Shown: positions 1-6,081 of the stretch, piece after piece
Layout: each line of letters begins with the position of its first letter
How positions within the stretch are numbered: position 1 is the stretch's first letter
From: an uncultured Dysosmobacter sp.
Lineage (GTDB): Bacteria; Bacillota; Clostridia; Oscillospirales; Oscillospiraceae
Reading direction: 5' to 3'
Length of the DNA: 6,157 nucleotides
Assembly: GCA_934504065.1 (NCBI GenBank)
Contig: CAKSVQ010000134.1
Location: 1-6,157 of the forward strand
Position numbers and translations under genes: made by a program
The notes under the pieces: generated by a model
Told to the model about the DNA's origin: nothing
The model's database searches: none
What the model saw: only the letters and a program-made list of their open reading frames with translations

Positions 1-425
1 CCGCCTGCGAATTTTTAAAGTGGTTCACCGCCAAAGAAAATAACCTCCGCTTCGTGTGCGAGTCCGCCTATCTGCCCGTGCGCAAGGAGGCCAACTCCAT
101 GGAAGCGCTGGACGAGGTCATCGCCGAGAAGGATCTACACGTGGAGGACAAGGCCTATCAGTGCCTTGCCAGCATCCTGACCAATTACGACGATCTTTCC
201 TTCTACACCACCAACTGCTTTGAAAATGGATACGCCACCCGCAAGGTTCTGGACTATAACCTCTCTGACAAAGCCGTGGCCGACAAAGCCGCCATCGACG
301 AGGCCGTGGCCGCCGGAGCAGACCGGGAAGAAACCGCCGCCCCCTATCTCACCGACGAAGCCTTTGACGCATGGTATCAGGACTTCTGCACGGCGCTGGA
401 GAGCGCCGCCCACCCCCAGAAGTAA
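1..425 (+). CDS. Extracellular solute-binding protein, ABC sugar-type importer (C-terminal part, 5' end outside window)
   Basis: The reading frame is open from base 3 to a TAA at 423-425, giving 140 residues; the N-terminus with its signal peptide or lipobox lies upstream of the window. The first residues read ACEFLKWFTAKENNLRF and then AYLPVRKEA. This is the typical 'A-x-EFLKW-(L/F)T-x-x-EN ... GYLPVRK' segment near the C-terminus of family 1 extracellular solute-binding proteins (UgpB/MalE-like). Such lipoproteins capture a sugar or other small solute outside the cell and deliver it to a membrane permease pair. The rest is acidic and helical and ends in an aromatic-rich stretch (AFDAWYQDFCTAL), as usual for the C-terminal lobe. 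The ligand cannot be told from this fragment. The sensor kinase starts 57 bases downstream on the same strand, so the two are probably one operon. An internal GTG at 54 is not a credible start, because homology continues upstream of it. Confidence 0.85.
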   Translation, partial: ACEFLKWFTAKENNLRFVCESAYLPVRKEANSMEALDEVIAEKDLHVEDKAYQCLASILTNYDDLSFYTTNCFENGYATRKVLDYNLSDKAVADKAAIDEAVAAGADREETAAPYLTDEAFDAWYQDFCTALESAAHPQK

Positions 426-433
426 GAACGCTC

Positions 434-455
434 CCGGCAGAGCGCGCTCTGTCGG
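434..455 (+). other. Intercistronic hairpin between binding protein and kinase
   Basis: Bases 434-442 (CCGGCAGAG) pair with 447-455 (CTCTGTCGG) around a CGCG loop, giving 9 pairs with one G-T wobble. No T-run follows (the next bases are TGAAAACCG), so it is not a normal intrinsic terminator. A role in protecting the 3' end of the binding-protein message, or in lowering expression of the downstream kinase relative to the binding protein, is an inference. Confidence 0.45.
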
Positions 456-471
456 TGAAAACCGTTAAATT

Positions 472-478
472 GGGTGAT
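472..478 (+). promoter_or_regulatory. Ribosome binding site that decides the kinase start
   Basis: GGGTGAT contains GGTGAT, which matches part of the anti-Shine-Dalgarno complement GGAGGTGAT, and ends 4 bases before ATG 483. The in-frame GTG at 474 lies inside this site and has nothing similar upstream, so ATG 483 is preferred. Confidence 0.55.
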
Positions 479-482
479 CGCC

Positions 483-3400
483 ATGAATGCAAAGAAAAAT
501 TCCCTGACATATCTGCTGCTGGTTCCGCTGCTGCTGGTGGTTTTTTTGCAGGGATTGCTGCCCTTTTCCGCCCTGCTGGCCAGCGGCACCAAGCAGACTC
601 TGGAAAATAACGCGGTGAATCTGGACAGCCACACGGTGGAAAACCGCCGGGTGGTGCTGGAAAACGCCATGATCGACCAGTGGAGCGCCATCCGCAAGGA
701 AAGCGACTATCTGAGCGTGGCCCTTTCCGCCTTTCTGGCCGACAACGGCGCGGATATCTCTGCTATACTCCGCGATCCCGCATTGCAGCGCGGCTATGCC
801 GGAAGCGTGTTCCCCGAGCTGCTGGAATATCTCCGGCGGGACAACTCCTGCGGCGTGTTTTTGATCCTTGCCAGCGACGCCGATCCCACGCTCCCCGGCG
901 AATACACCGGATTTTTCCTGCGGGACTCCGACCCCTCCACCAAAACCGAGACCAATTCCGACCTGCTGCTGGAACGGGGCGACAAGGCCCTTGCCCGCAC
1001 CTACGGCATCACGCTGGACAGCCTGTGGTCGCCCTCCTTCTCCTTTCAGGGCAGCGGCAGCCGGGAAGCGGATAATTTTTTCTACCAGCCCTATCTGCTG
1101 GCGCTGGAAAACCGCTCTGTGGACATGGCCAGCCTTGGCTATTGGGCCACGCCCTTCATTCTGGAGGACCAGCCGCTGGATAACCACCGCATGATCTCCT
1201 ATTCCGTACCGCTGAAGTATCAGGGGGAGATTTACGGCGTGCTGGGCATGGAGGTATCCGTCAGTTATCTCATGAACAGCTATTTTTCCCTGCGGGATCT
1301 GGACCGCAACCAGAACGCGGGCTACGTCATCGCCGTGGACCGGGGCGACGGCGTCTATCAGGAAATTGCCGGAAAGGGCAGCCTGTATGATGCCGCCAGC
1401 CGTCAGGATGGGCTTCTCACGCTGGAAGCCACCACCCACGCAGACCTCTTCCGGGTGAAGGACGCCAAAATCGGCGATCAGGGCATCTATGCCGTGGTCT
1501 CCGGCATGACGTTGTATGAAAACCGGGTGCCCTATGAGAACAAGGACTGGGTGCTGTGCGGCCTGCTGGCGGAAAGCTCCATCTTCGGTCTGGGCGACCA
1601 GCTTTACCGCACCATTCTCTCCATCATCTTCCTGTGCGCCGTGGTGGGCATCGTGGTGATGTTCTTTGTGATGCGGCGCATCGTGCGCCCCGTGCATCAG
1701 CTGATGGACAGCGTGCGCGGCGGCATTGAGGGCCTGCGGGCCTTCCACCCCTCCCGGGTCCTGGAGGTGGACGAGCTGCACGACGTTGTGGAAAATCTGA
1801 CGGAGAACGAGTTGAAGGCCGCCAGCCAGCTCAGCGAGGAAAAGGAGCGCTACCGCGTCGCCGTGGAAAGCTCCAACGATATGTTCTTCACCTATTATGA
1901 CCGCAACCATATGCTGGAGATGGTCAACACCCGCCACTCCGACGGGCTGTGGGACATTGCCGATTTGAAAAAACGAATCCTGACCGCCGGGTTCTCCACG
2001 GAGGATCAGGCCCGCATCAGCGCCGTGTTCCGCAGCGGACGGATCGAGTCCCCCATGCAGCTGTTCTTCCAGCCCCCCGGCGAGGAGGGCCGCTGGCTGG
2101 AGGTCTGCGGAAAGACCTCGGTGGACACGCAGGACGTAAGGCACTGGCGCTTAGTGGGCTATGTGCGGGACATCAACGAGCAGAAGCAGCGGGAACTGGA
2201 GCGGGAAAAACGCCGCGCCCGGGACCTTGTCACCTCGTTTTACCGTCTGGCCCCCGGTCTGGACGCGCTGGCCAAAAGTCGGCGCATACAGCCCGTCGGC
2301 GTGCTGATGGTCATCGACCTGAGCAACTTTTCCCGCATCATTCAGACCTATGGCCTTACCTTCGGCGACGCGATCCTGGAGGATTTTTCCGACCTTCTCT
2401 CCTCGCTCTGCCGCGCCGCCGTGCCGCAGGGGGCGCTGTTTATCCGCGCCGGGTCGGACGAATTTCTCGTCTGGCTGCCGGAATACCCCCCGGCGGACTG
2501 CCCCGCCCTGCTACAAGCCCTGCAGCGGCGCTACGGCGCTTTGATCCGCTCCAGTGCTCTGGAGCTGCACTTCCACGCGGGCTTCACCGCCGCCGGGGCC
2601 GTGGACACGGAAAAGGCCCTGATGGGCCGGGCCATCGCGGCCTTCCGTGCATCCGAGCAGCGGGACGTGTATGCCTGCGCGTGGGAGGACCTGCGGGGTG
2701 CCGTCCCCTTGCAGGGCGCCTTTGGCGAGGTGGTCTCCCCCGGCTATATCCGCCAGATGGGCCTTGCTTCGCTGGCGCTGAACCTTTTCGACCACAGTGC
2801 CTCCTTCGCGGCGGCAATGGACCTGCTCTCCCGCCGCCTGCACACCCGCTTTGCCATGCGGGGACTGCTGATCACCGCCTTCCGGGAGGAATACCTTTCC
2901 AGCAGTCTGGAATACCTGTGGGACCCGGATTCCGTGATGGACGAAACCGTGGTGCTGCACTGGACCGACGTGGACTGTCAGGTTCTCAACCAGCTCACCC
3001 GGCGCAGCACACTGCTTTCCATGGAAGACGCAGCGGAGGCCGTGCCCGCCTTCGAGCAGTTGCACCTGCCCCAGCGGGGCGTGGTGTTCCCCATGTCGGA
3101 CAATGGCCGCTATTCCGGCAGCATCTTCCTGCCGGGCGTTTCCCCGAAACTTCTCAAAAGCGAGGAGGCCAGCAACCTCCTCTGGGAGATCGGCACCATC
3201 ATCCAAAACCGTATCAATCAGGAGCACCACGACCAGTCTTCGCAGGCCAAGTCCGACTTCCTTGCCCGGATGTCCCACGAAATTCGCACACCCATGAACG
3301 GCATCATCGGCATGACGGAGATCGCCCTGCGGGAAGGACAGTCCGAGGCATCCCGGGTGGAGTGCCTGAAAAAAGTGCGCGCTTCCTCGGACTATCTGCT

Positions 3401-4361
3401 GGGCCTGCTGAATGACATTCTGGATATGTCCAAGATCGAAAGCGGCAAAATGTCGCTGGTGCTGGACGATTTCGACCTTTCCCAGCTACTGGATGAGCTG
3501 CATCCGGTGCTGGAAGCCAAATTCGAGGAGAAAAAGCAGACCTACCGCACGGACATCCACCTGACGCATCACTGGTTCCGGGGCGATGCGCTGCGCATCA
3601 GTCAGGTGCTCATCAACCTGCTGGGCAACGCCATCAAATACTCCCCAGCGGAGACCACTGTCACGCTGCGGGTGGAGGAGACTGGAAACCGCAATGGCGG
3701 CTGCGAGATCGCCTTTGCCGTGGCCGATCAGGGCGTGGGCATCAGCGAGAAGGACCGCGAGCGCATCTTCCAAAGCTTCGAGCAGCTGGAAAACGGCCCC
3801 ATGCGCCAGCAAGGCACCGGACTGGGCCTTGCCATCAGCAATCGGCTGATCCATATGATGGGCAGCACCATCTCGCTGGAAAGCGAGGTGGGCCGCGGTA
3901 GCACCTTCCGCTTTACGCTGCGCCTTCCCCCCGCGGCAGAGCGGCGGCAGGCACAGGCGGCGGAGCAGGCCGTGGACCTTTCCGGCAAGCGATTGCTGGT
4001 GGCGGAGGACAATTCGCTGAACATGGAGATCCTCCGCTTCTTCCTCGACGAGCTGGGCTGCGTGTGCGACAGTGTGAGCAATGGCCAGCAGGCCGTGGAG
4101 AAATTCCGCGATTCGCCGCCGGGATATTACCAACTCATTTTGATGGACGTAATGATGCCCGTAATGAACGGACTGGAAGCCGCCCACACCATCCGCACGC
4201 TGGACCGGACGGACAGTCAGAGCGTGCCCATCGTGGCCATCAGCGCCAACGCCTTCGACGAGGATATCCGGCGCTCGCTTGCCAGCGGCATGAACGCCCA
4301 CCTCTCCAAGCCCGTAGAACGGGCCAAGCTGGTGGCGGTGCTGTCCCAGTTTCTTGGCTGA
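483..4361 (+). CDS. Membrane hybrid sensor histidine kinase/response regulator (dCache-HAMP-PAS-GGDEF-like-GAF-like-HisKA-HATPase-REC)
   Basis: This 1292-residue transmembrane kinase senses an extracellular cue, autophosphorylates on histidine and passes phosphate to its own receiver. The first membrane helix is about residues 8-32. An extracellular region of about 35-375 looks like dCache (GVLGMEVS at 252-259 is typical of the membrane-distal end of such folds). The second helix is 377-397, followed by a HAMP-like start (RRIVRPV, 398-404) and a signalling helix to about 456. A PAS-like domain runs 456-570 and ends YVRDINEQK. A GGDEF-like domain runs about 575-735: IDLSNF at 611-616 and GSDEF at 657-661, with no RxxD I-site. 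A GAF-like domain, assigned only by general pattern, covers about 755-912. HisKA has H932 in SHEIRTP. HATPase shows N1049, DQGVGI at 1082-1087 and GTGLGL at 1111-1116. The receiver has E1175/D1176, phospho-acceptor D1222, S1254 and K1276. No HPt domain or separate output regulator is visible, so the downstream partner is encoded elsewhere. It is probably in one operon with the upstream binding protein. ATG 483 was chosen over GTG 474 because of the ribosome binding site. Confidence 0.93.
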   Translation: MNAKKNSLTYLLLVPLLLVVFLQGLLPFSALLASGTKQTLENNAVNLDSHTVENRRVVLENAMIDQWSAIRKESDYLSVALSAFLADNGADISAILRDPALQRGYAGSVFPELLEYLRRDNSCGVFLILASDADPTLPGEYTGFFLRDSDPSTKTETNSDLLLERGDKALARTYGITLDSLWSPSFSFQGSGSREADNFFYQPYLLALENRSVDMASLGYWATPFILEDQPLDNHRMISYSVPLKYQGEIYGVLGMEVSVSYLMNSYFSLRDLDRNQNAGYVIAVDRGDGVYQEIAGKGSLYDAASRQDGLLTLEATTHADLFRVKDAKIGDQGIYAVVSGMTLYENRVPYENKDWVLCGLLAESSIFGLGDQLYRTILSIIFLCAVVGIVVMFFVMRRIVRPVHQLMDSVRGGIEGLRAFHPSRVLEVDELHDVVENLTENELKAASQLSEEKERYRVAVESSNDMFFTYYDRNHMLEMVNTRHSDGLWDIADLKKRILTAGFSTEDQARISAVFRSGRIESPMQLFFQPPGEEGRWLEVCGKTSVDTQDVRHWRLVGYVRDINEQKQRELEREKRRARDLVTSFYRLAPGLDALAKSRRIQPVGVLMVIDLSNFSRIIQTYGLTFGDAILEDFSDLLSSLCRAAVPQGALFIRAGSDEFLVWLPEYPPADCPALLQALQRRYGALIRSSALELHFHAGFTAAGAVDTEKALMGRAIAAFRASEQRDVYACAWEDLRGAVPLQGAFGEVVSPGYIRQMGLASLALNLFDHSASFAAAMDLLSRRLHTRFAMRGLLITAFREEYLSSSLEYLWDPDSVMDETVVLHWTDVDCQVLNQLTRRSTLLSMEDAAEAVPAFEQLHLPQRGVVFPMSDNGRYSGSIFLPGVSPKLLKSEEASNLLWEIGTIIQNRINQEHHDQSSQAKSDFLARMSHEIRTPMNGIIGMTEIALREGQSEASRVECLKKVRASSDYLLGLLNDILDMSKIESGKMSLVLDDFDLSQLLDELHPVLEAKFEEKKQTYRTDIHLTHHWFRGDALRISQVLINLLGNAIKYSPAETTVTLRVEETGNRNGGCEIAFAVADQGVGISEKDRERIFQSFEQLENGPMRQQGTGLGLAISNRLIHMMGSTISLESEVGRGSTFRFTLRLPPAAERRQAQAAEQAVDLSGKRLLVAEDNSLNMEILRFFLDELGCVCDSVSNGQQAVEKFRDSPPGYYQLILMDVMMPVMNGLEAAHTIRTLDRTDSQSVPIVAISANAFDEDIRRSLASGMNAHLSKPVERAKLVAVLSQFLG

Positions 4362-4373
4362 AACCTGAACAAT

Positions 4374-4405
4374 GCCCCGCAGATGCCATCAGGCATCTGC
4401 GGGGC
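4374..4405 (+). terminator. Strong hairpin after kinase, probable terminator
   Basis: A perfect 14-bp stem (4374-4387 with 4392-4405, GCCCCGCAGATGCC) surrounds the loop ATCA and begins 12 bases after the kinase stop. The following tract GTGTTGTAT is only partly T-rich, so termination may be incomplete or factor-assisted. A new promoter downstream supports a transcription-unit boundary here. Confidence 0.7.
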
Positions 4406-4442
4406 GTGTTGTATATGCAGCTAGTTTGTAACCGAATTGTAG

Positions 4443-4471
4443 TTGACATAAAATAGTTTGACCTATACCAT
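4443..4471 (+). promoter_or_regulatory. Sigma-70/SigA-like promoter for the 384-residue exported protein
   Basis: A perfect -35 TTGACA at 4443-4448 is followed 17 bases later by TACCAT at 4466-4471 (4 of 6 matches to TATAAT). The surrounding stretch is much richer in A and T than the flanking genes. TAGAAT at 4471-4476 is a better -10 by sequence but sits 22 bases away, so it is less likely. A second TTGAC at 4458-4462 lies inside the spacer. Confidence 0.5.
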
Positions 4472-4543
4472 AGAATCAAACGATCCACTTAGTAAAAAAC
4501 CTCGCAGAGTTTCGCGTTCGCAGACGTGAAAGTTATATTTGAT

Positions 4544-4550
4544 AGGGGGA
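4544..4550 (+). promoter_or_regulatory. Ribosome binding site for the exported protein
   Basis: AGGGGGA at 4544-4550 lies 7 bases before ATG 4558. This supports that ATG over the out-of-frame ATG at 4550. Confidence 0.6.
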
Positions 4551-4557
4551 TGCTTTC

Positions 4558-5712
4558 ATGCAGAAACAGCAATGGCTGGGCCTTTTCCTGCTGGCGGCGG
4601 CTGCCGCGGCGGTGATCGGCGCGACACAGTTCACCGCCGCGCCGACAAGCGGCAAAGCGGAAGCCGACGAACCGCTGATCGAGTCCGTCCCCTCGCCGGA
4701 CGGCGCGCTGACGGTGCGCCTGCTTGGCGGCGCGGATGAAGTCGTCCCATCCCCAGAGACGGTGCAGGTGGCAGACGCGGCCACCGATGACATCTTGTGG
4801 CAGCGGGAGGACGTGGAGGAGACCTCCGCCCTCTGGTCGCCGGAGGGCGGTTATGTGGCCCTCTCCCACCGCAGCCGCGCCTGCGGCCGCGTCACCGTGC
4901 TGGAGACCGACAGCTTTTCCACTTGGGAACTGCCCCTCCCGGCCGACGCGCCCTCCGCAGAATACGCGCTTTTGTCCGCTGTTCAATGGCTGGACGAGGA
5001 CACCCTGCGGGTGCGCTGCCAGAACACGCAGGCCAGCAGCGCGGAAAGCGAACCCACCTTTTACCGCTGCTATCCCCGGATGGAGAATGGCCAACTCACA
5101 GGCAGCGCCGCACAGGAAGCCCCACTAATGCGCTGGGACGGCTATGACTTCGACCACGATGGCATTCCGGAGACCACCGAGCTGCTGGCACTGCTGGATG
5201 CGGGCACCGAAACGGGGGCCTACGCCCTGCGCATTCAAAGAAGTGACGGCGCGGTGCTCTGGTCAGCGGACGCCCACCTCTCCCATCCCGGCTGGACTGG
5301 CGTGTATGCCTGCCGGGTGGACGGGCAGGATTGGCTGCTGCAATACGAGCCGGAAATGTGGCAAGGCTGGGCAGACTACTCCTACCGTCTGTTTTCTCCT
5401 GCCATCGTTTCCCCCGCCAACATGGAACCCAAGGAACAGCTTCTGCGCAGCAGCGAGGTTGTCTGGGACTGGAACTTCCACATGGACGGCCACCACTTCA
5501 GCGCCGCCGATCTGGCAGATTTCCTGTGGGAGGTCCGGGAGTATACCGCCGAAAGCACCCTGCTGCTGAGCACCGAGGAAGGCGAGCTCCTTTACAATGT
5601 TCCGGGGCAGGCACTGCAAGCTTCCCCTTTCGGCGACCTGTCAGCCCTGCAAAGCCGTGAGAAGATCGAAGCCGCCCTGACGCAGCAGGCGCAGGCAATA
5701 GAACAGCCCTGA
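4558..5712 (+). CDS. Exported/membrane-anchored protein of unknown function with EF-hand-like loop
   Basis: 384 residues with no assigned function. The N-terminus has one lysine and then a long hydrophobic, alanine-rich helix (about residues 6-26). This is a signal peptide or uncleaved anchor; there is no lipobox cysteine, so the body should be outside the membrane. Residues 46-130 show repeated beta-type segments (SPDGALTVRL, then SPEGGYVALS, then a DTLRVR strand at 148-153), resembling TolB/WD40-like propeller strands but too few for a full propeller. At 197-208 there is a 12-residue EF-hand-like calcium loop: D197, D199, D201, G202, E205 and E208 occupy positions 1, 3, 5, 6, 9 and 12. The C-terminal half is rich in Trp and Tyr (DWLLQYEPEMWQGWADYSY, 258-276) and ends in a glutamine-rich helix. 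From memory, proteins with this DxDxDG and 'YSYxLFS' combination recur as hypothetical proteins in Clostridia; this is recollection, not a search. It has its own promoter and ribosome binding site and is separated from the kinase by a hairpin, so a shared pathway with the kinase is not implied. Confidence 0.85.
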   Translation: MQKQQWLGLFLLAAAAAAVIGATQFTAAPTSGKAEADEPLIESVPSPDGALTVRLLGGADEVVPSPETVQVADAATDDILWQREDVEETSALWSPEGGYVALSHRSRACGRVTVLETDSFSTWELPLPADAPSAEYALLSAVQWLDEDTLRVRCQNTQASSAESEPTFYRCYPRMENGQLTGSAAQEAPLMRWDGYDFDHDGIPETTELLALLDAGTETGAYALRIQRSDGAVLWSADAHLSHPGWTGVYACRVDGQDWLLQYEPEMWQGWADYSYRLFSPAIVSPANMEPKEQLLRSSEVVWDWNFHMDGHHFSAADLADFLWEVREYTAESTLLLSTEEGELLYNVPGQALQASPFGDLSALQSREKIEAALTQQAQAIEQP

Positions 5713-5742
5713 CAGCCTTTCTAATACCTCGCTTTTTTGCCT

Positions 5743-5775
5743 GCTGCGCAGTCCAAAAAGCTGCCGCTGCGCGGC
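5743..5775. other. Imperfect hairpin in convergent intergenic region
   Basis: GCTGCGCAG (5743-5751) pairs with CTGCGCGGC (5767-5775), 9 pairs with one wobble. A competing smaller hairpin GCCGC-TGC-GCGGC occupies 5763-5775. Read on the minus strand, the smaller stem is followed by AGCTTTTTGG, so it could end leftward transcription. Read on the plus strand, it precedes the terminator at 5782-5801. Confidence 0.4.
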
Positions 5776-5781
5776 GCAAAC

Positions 5782-5801
5782 GCCCGCAAGAGCGGGCTTT
5801 T
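5782..5801 (+). terminator. Intrinsic terminator of the exported-protein gene
   Basis: GCCCGC (5782-5787) and GCGGGC (5792-5797) form a 6-bp all-GC stem with loop AAGA, followed at once by TTTT. It lies 70 bases after the stop at 5712 and faces the minus-strand genes. Confidence 0.65.
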
Positions 5802-5874
5802 GCAGGCATTCGATCCATACTCGAAGGTGCTCCCGCCCCCTCATACTCCCCCTGCTACATAAAATCTTTTTCAC

Positions 5875-5979
5875 TCAAGCAGATGTTTTTTGACAAGCTA
5901 AGAAAAGACACAGCAAATGCTGGAAACGCTCCTGAATACTGGCGGTCTGGCTGGAATACATGGTGATTTTTCGCTTCAT
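5875..5979 (-). CDS. Possible small ORF, 34 residues, unknown function
   Basis: An ATG at 5979-5977 on the minus strand is preceded by AGGAGG (5991-5986) with a 6-base ACAAAA spacer, the best ribosome binding site in the window. The product begins MKRKITMYSSQTASIQER, then a short hydrophobic stretch (HLLCLFLACQK), and ends TSA before TGA at 5877-5875. It is basic at the N-terminus, has two cysteines and matches no family I recognise. The frame is also open upstream of the ATG, but that part runs through the tRNA terminator and is unlikely to be coding. There is no clear promoter; TTGAGC and TATTTT occur upstream on the minus strand with only 15 bases between them. It may be a genuine small protein, a remnant of a longer gene, or a chance ORF. 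Confidence 0.3.
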   Translation of the reverse strand: MKRKITMYSSQTASIQERFQHLLCLFLACQKTSA

Positions 5980-5985
5980 TTTTGT

Positions 5986-6025
5986 CCTCCTGCTTCGTGA
6001 AAAATAGGGTACGAAGCAGGCGCTC
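5986..6025. repeat. Inverted repeat resembling the tRNA-Val anticodon arm
   Basis: CCTGCTTCGT (5989-5998) and ACGAAGCAGG (6011-6020) form a perfect 10-bp inverted repeat around a 12-base A/T-rich loop. On the plus strand CCTCCTGC (5986-5993) and GAAGCAGGCGCTC (6013-6025) are identical to 6111-6118 and 6123-6135 inside the tRNA-Val gene. In the tRNA these blocks are separated by 4 bases; here they are separated by 19. The hairpin overlaps the AGGAGG in front of the 34-residue ORF on the minus strand. Confidence 0.6.
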
Positions 6026-6040
6026 AATTTTGTAATCAGG

Positions 6041-6081
6041 AAAAAGAAAAACCCTCGGAAACTTAGTGTTTCCAAGGGTTT
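6041..6081 (-). terminator. Intrinsic terminator of tRNA-Val
   Basis: On the minus strand AAACCCTTGGAAAC (6081-6068) pairs with GTTTCCGAGGGTTT (6062-6049), 14 pairs with one G-T wobble and a 5-base loop. It is followed by a T-rich tract (TTTTTCTTTTT, 6051-6041). The stem starts at the last A of the encoded CCA, so release of the tRNA 3' end must involve trimming very close to the hairpin. Confidence 0.85.

Larger units (their letters stand above)
5713..6040. other. Intergenic region between convergent units
   Basis: The 328 bases between the exported-protein stop and the tRNA terminator contain no gene I can support with confidence. They hold the tandem hairpins at 5743-5801, the doubtful 34-residue ORF, and the tRNA-like inverted repeat. 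The right half (about 5860-6040) is clearly more A/T-rich than the coding part of the window. A longer minus-strand reading frame at 5641-5874 runs into the exported-protein gene and is taken as a shadow. Confidence 0.6.

Noticed and set aside
474..482. GTG 474 as the kinase start, three codons earlier
   Set aside because: The GTG is part of the best ribosome binding match and lacks its own; ATG 483 has correct spacing.
465..2144. A 559-codon open frame on the minus strand opposite the kinase
   Set aside because: It is an antisense shadow of high-GC coding sequence. Its product is rich in His, Gln, Val and Gly with no domain pattern, while the plus strand encodes a clear sensor kinase.
1949..3415. 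A 488-codon plus-strand frame overlapping the kinase in another frame
   Set aside because: The product is low-complexity Arg/Pro/Gly-rich, typical of an off-frame reading of GC-rich DNA, and the kinase motifs are all in the other frame.
4502..4524. Direct repeat TCGCAGA at 4502-4508 and 4518-4524
   Set aside because: It is only 7 bases long and present twice, so it is compatible with chance. No CRISPR-like or operator pattern extends from it.
4489..5094. A 201-codon minus-strand frame opposite the exported protein
   Set aside because: It is antisense to a gene with a promoter, ribosome binding site and signal peptide, and it has no recognisable domain or initiation site.
5733..5738. TTTTTT just after the exported-protein gene as a terminator
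   Set aside because: No stable stem lies immediately before it; the GC hairpin plus TTTT at 5782-5801 is a better candidate.
5641..5874. A 77-codon minus-strand frame after the small ORF
   Set aside because: It runs through the tandem hairpins and 72 bases into the end of the exported-protein gene, has no good ribosome binding site at its first codon (GTG), and shows no domain.
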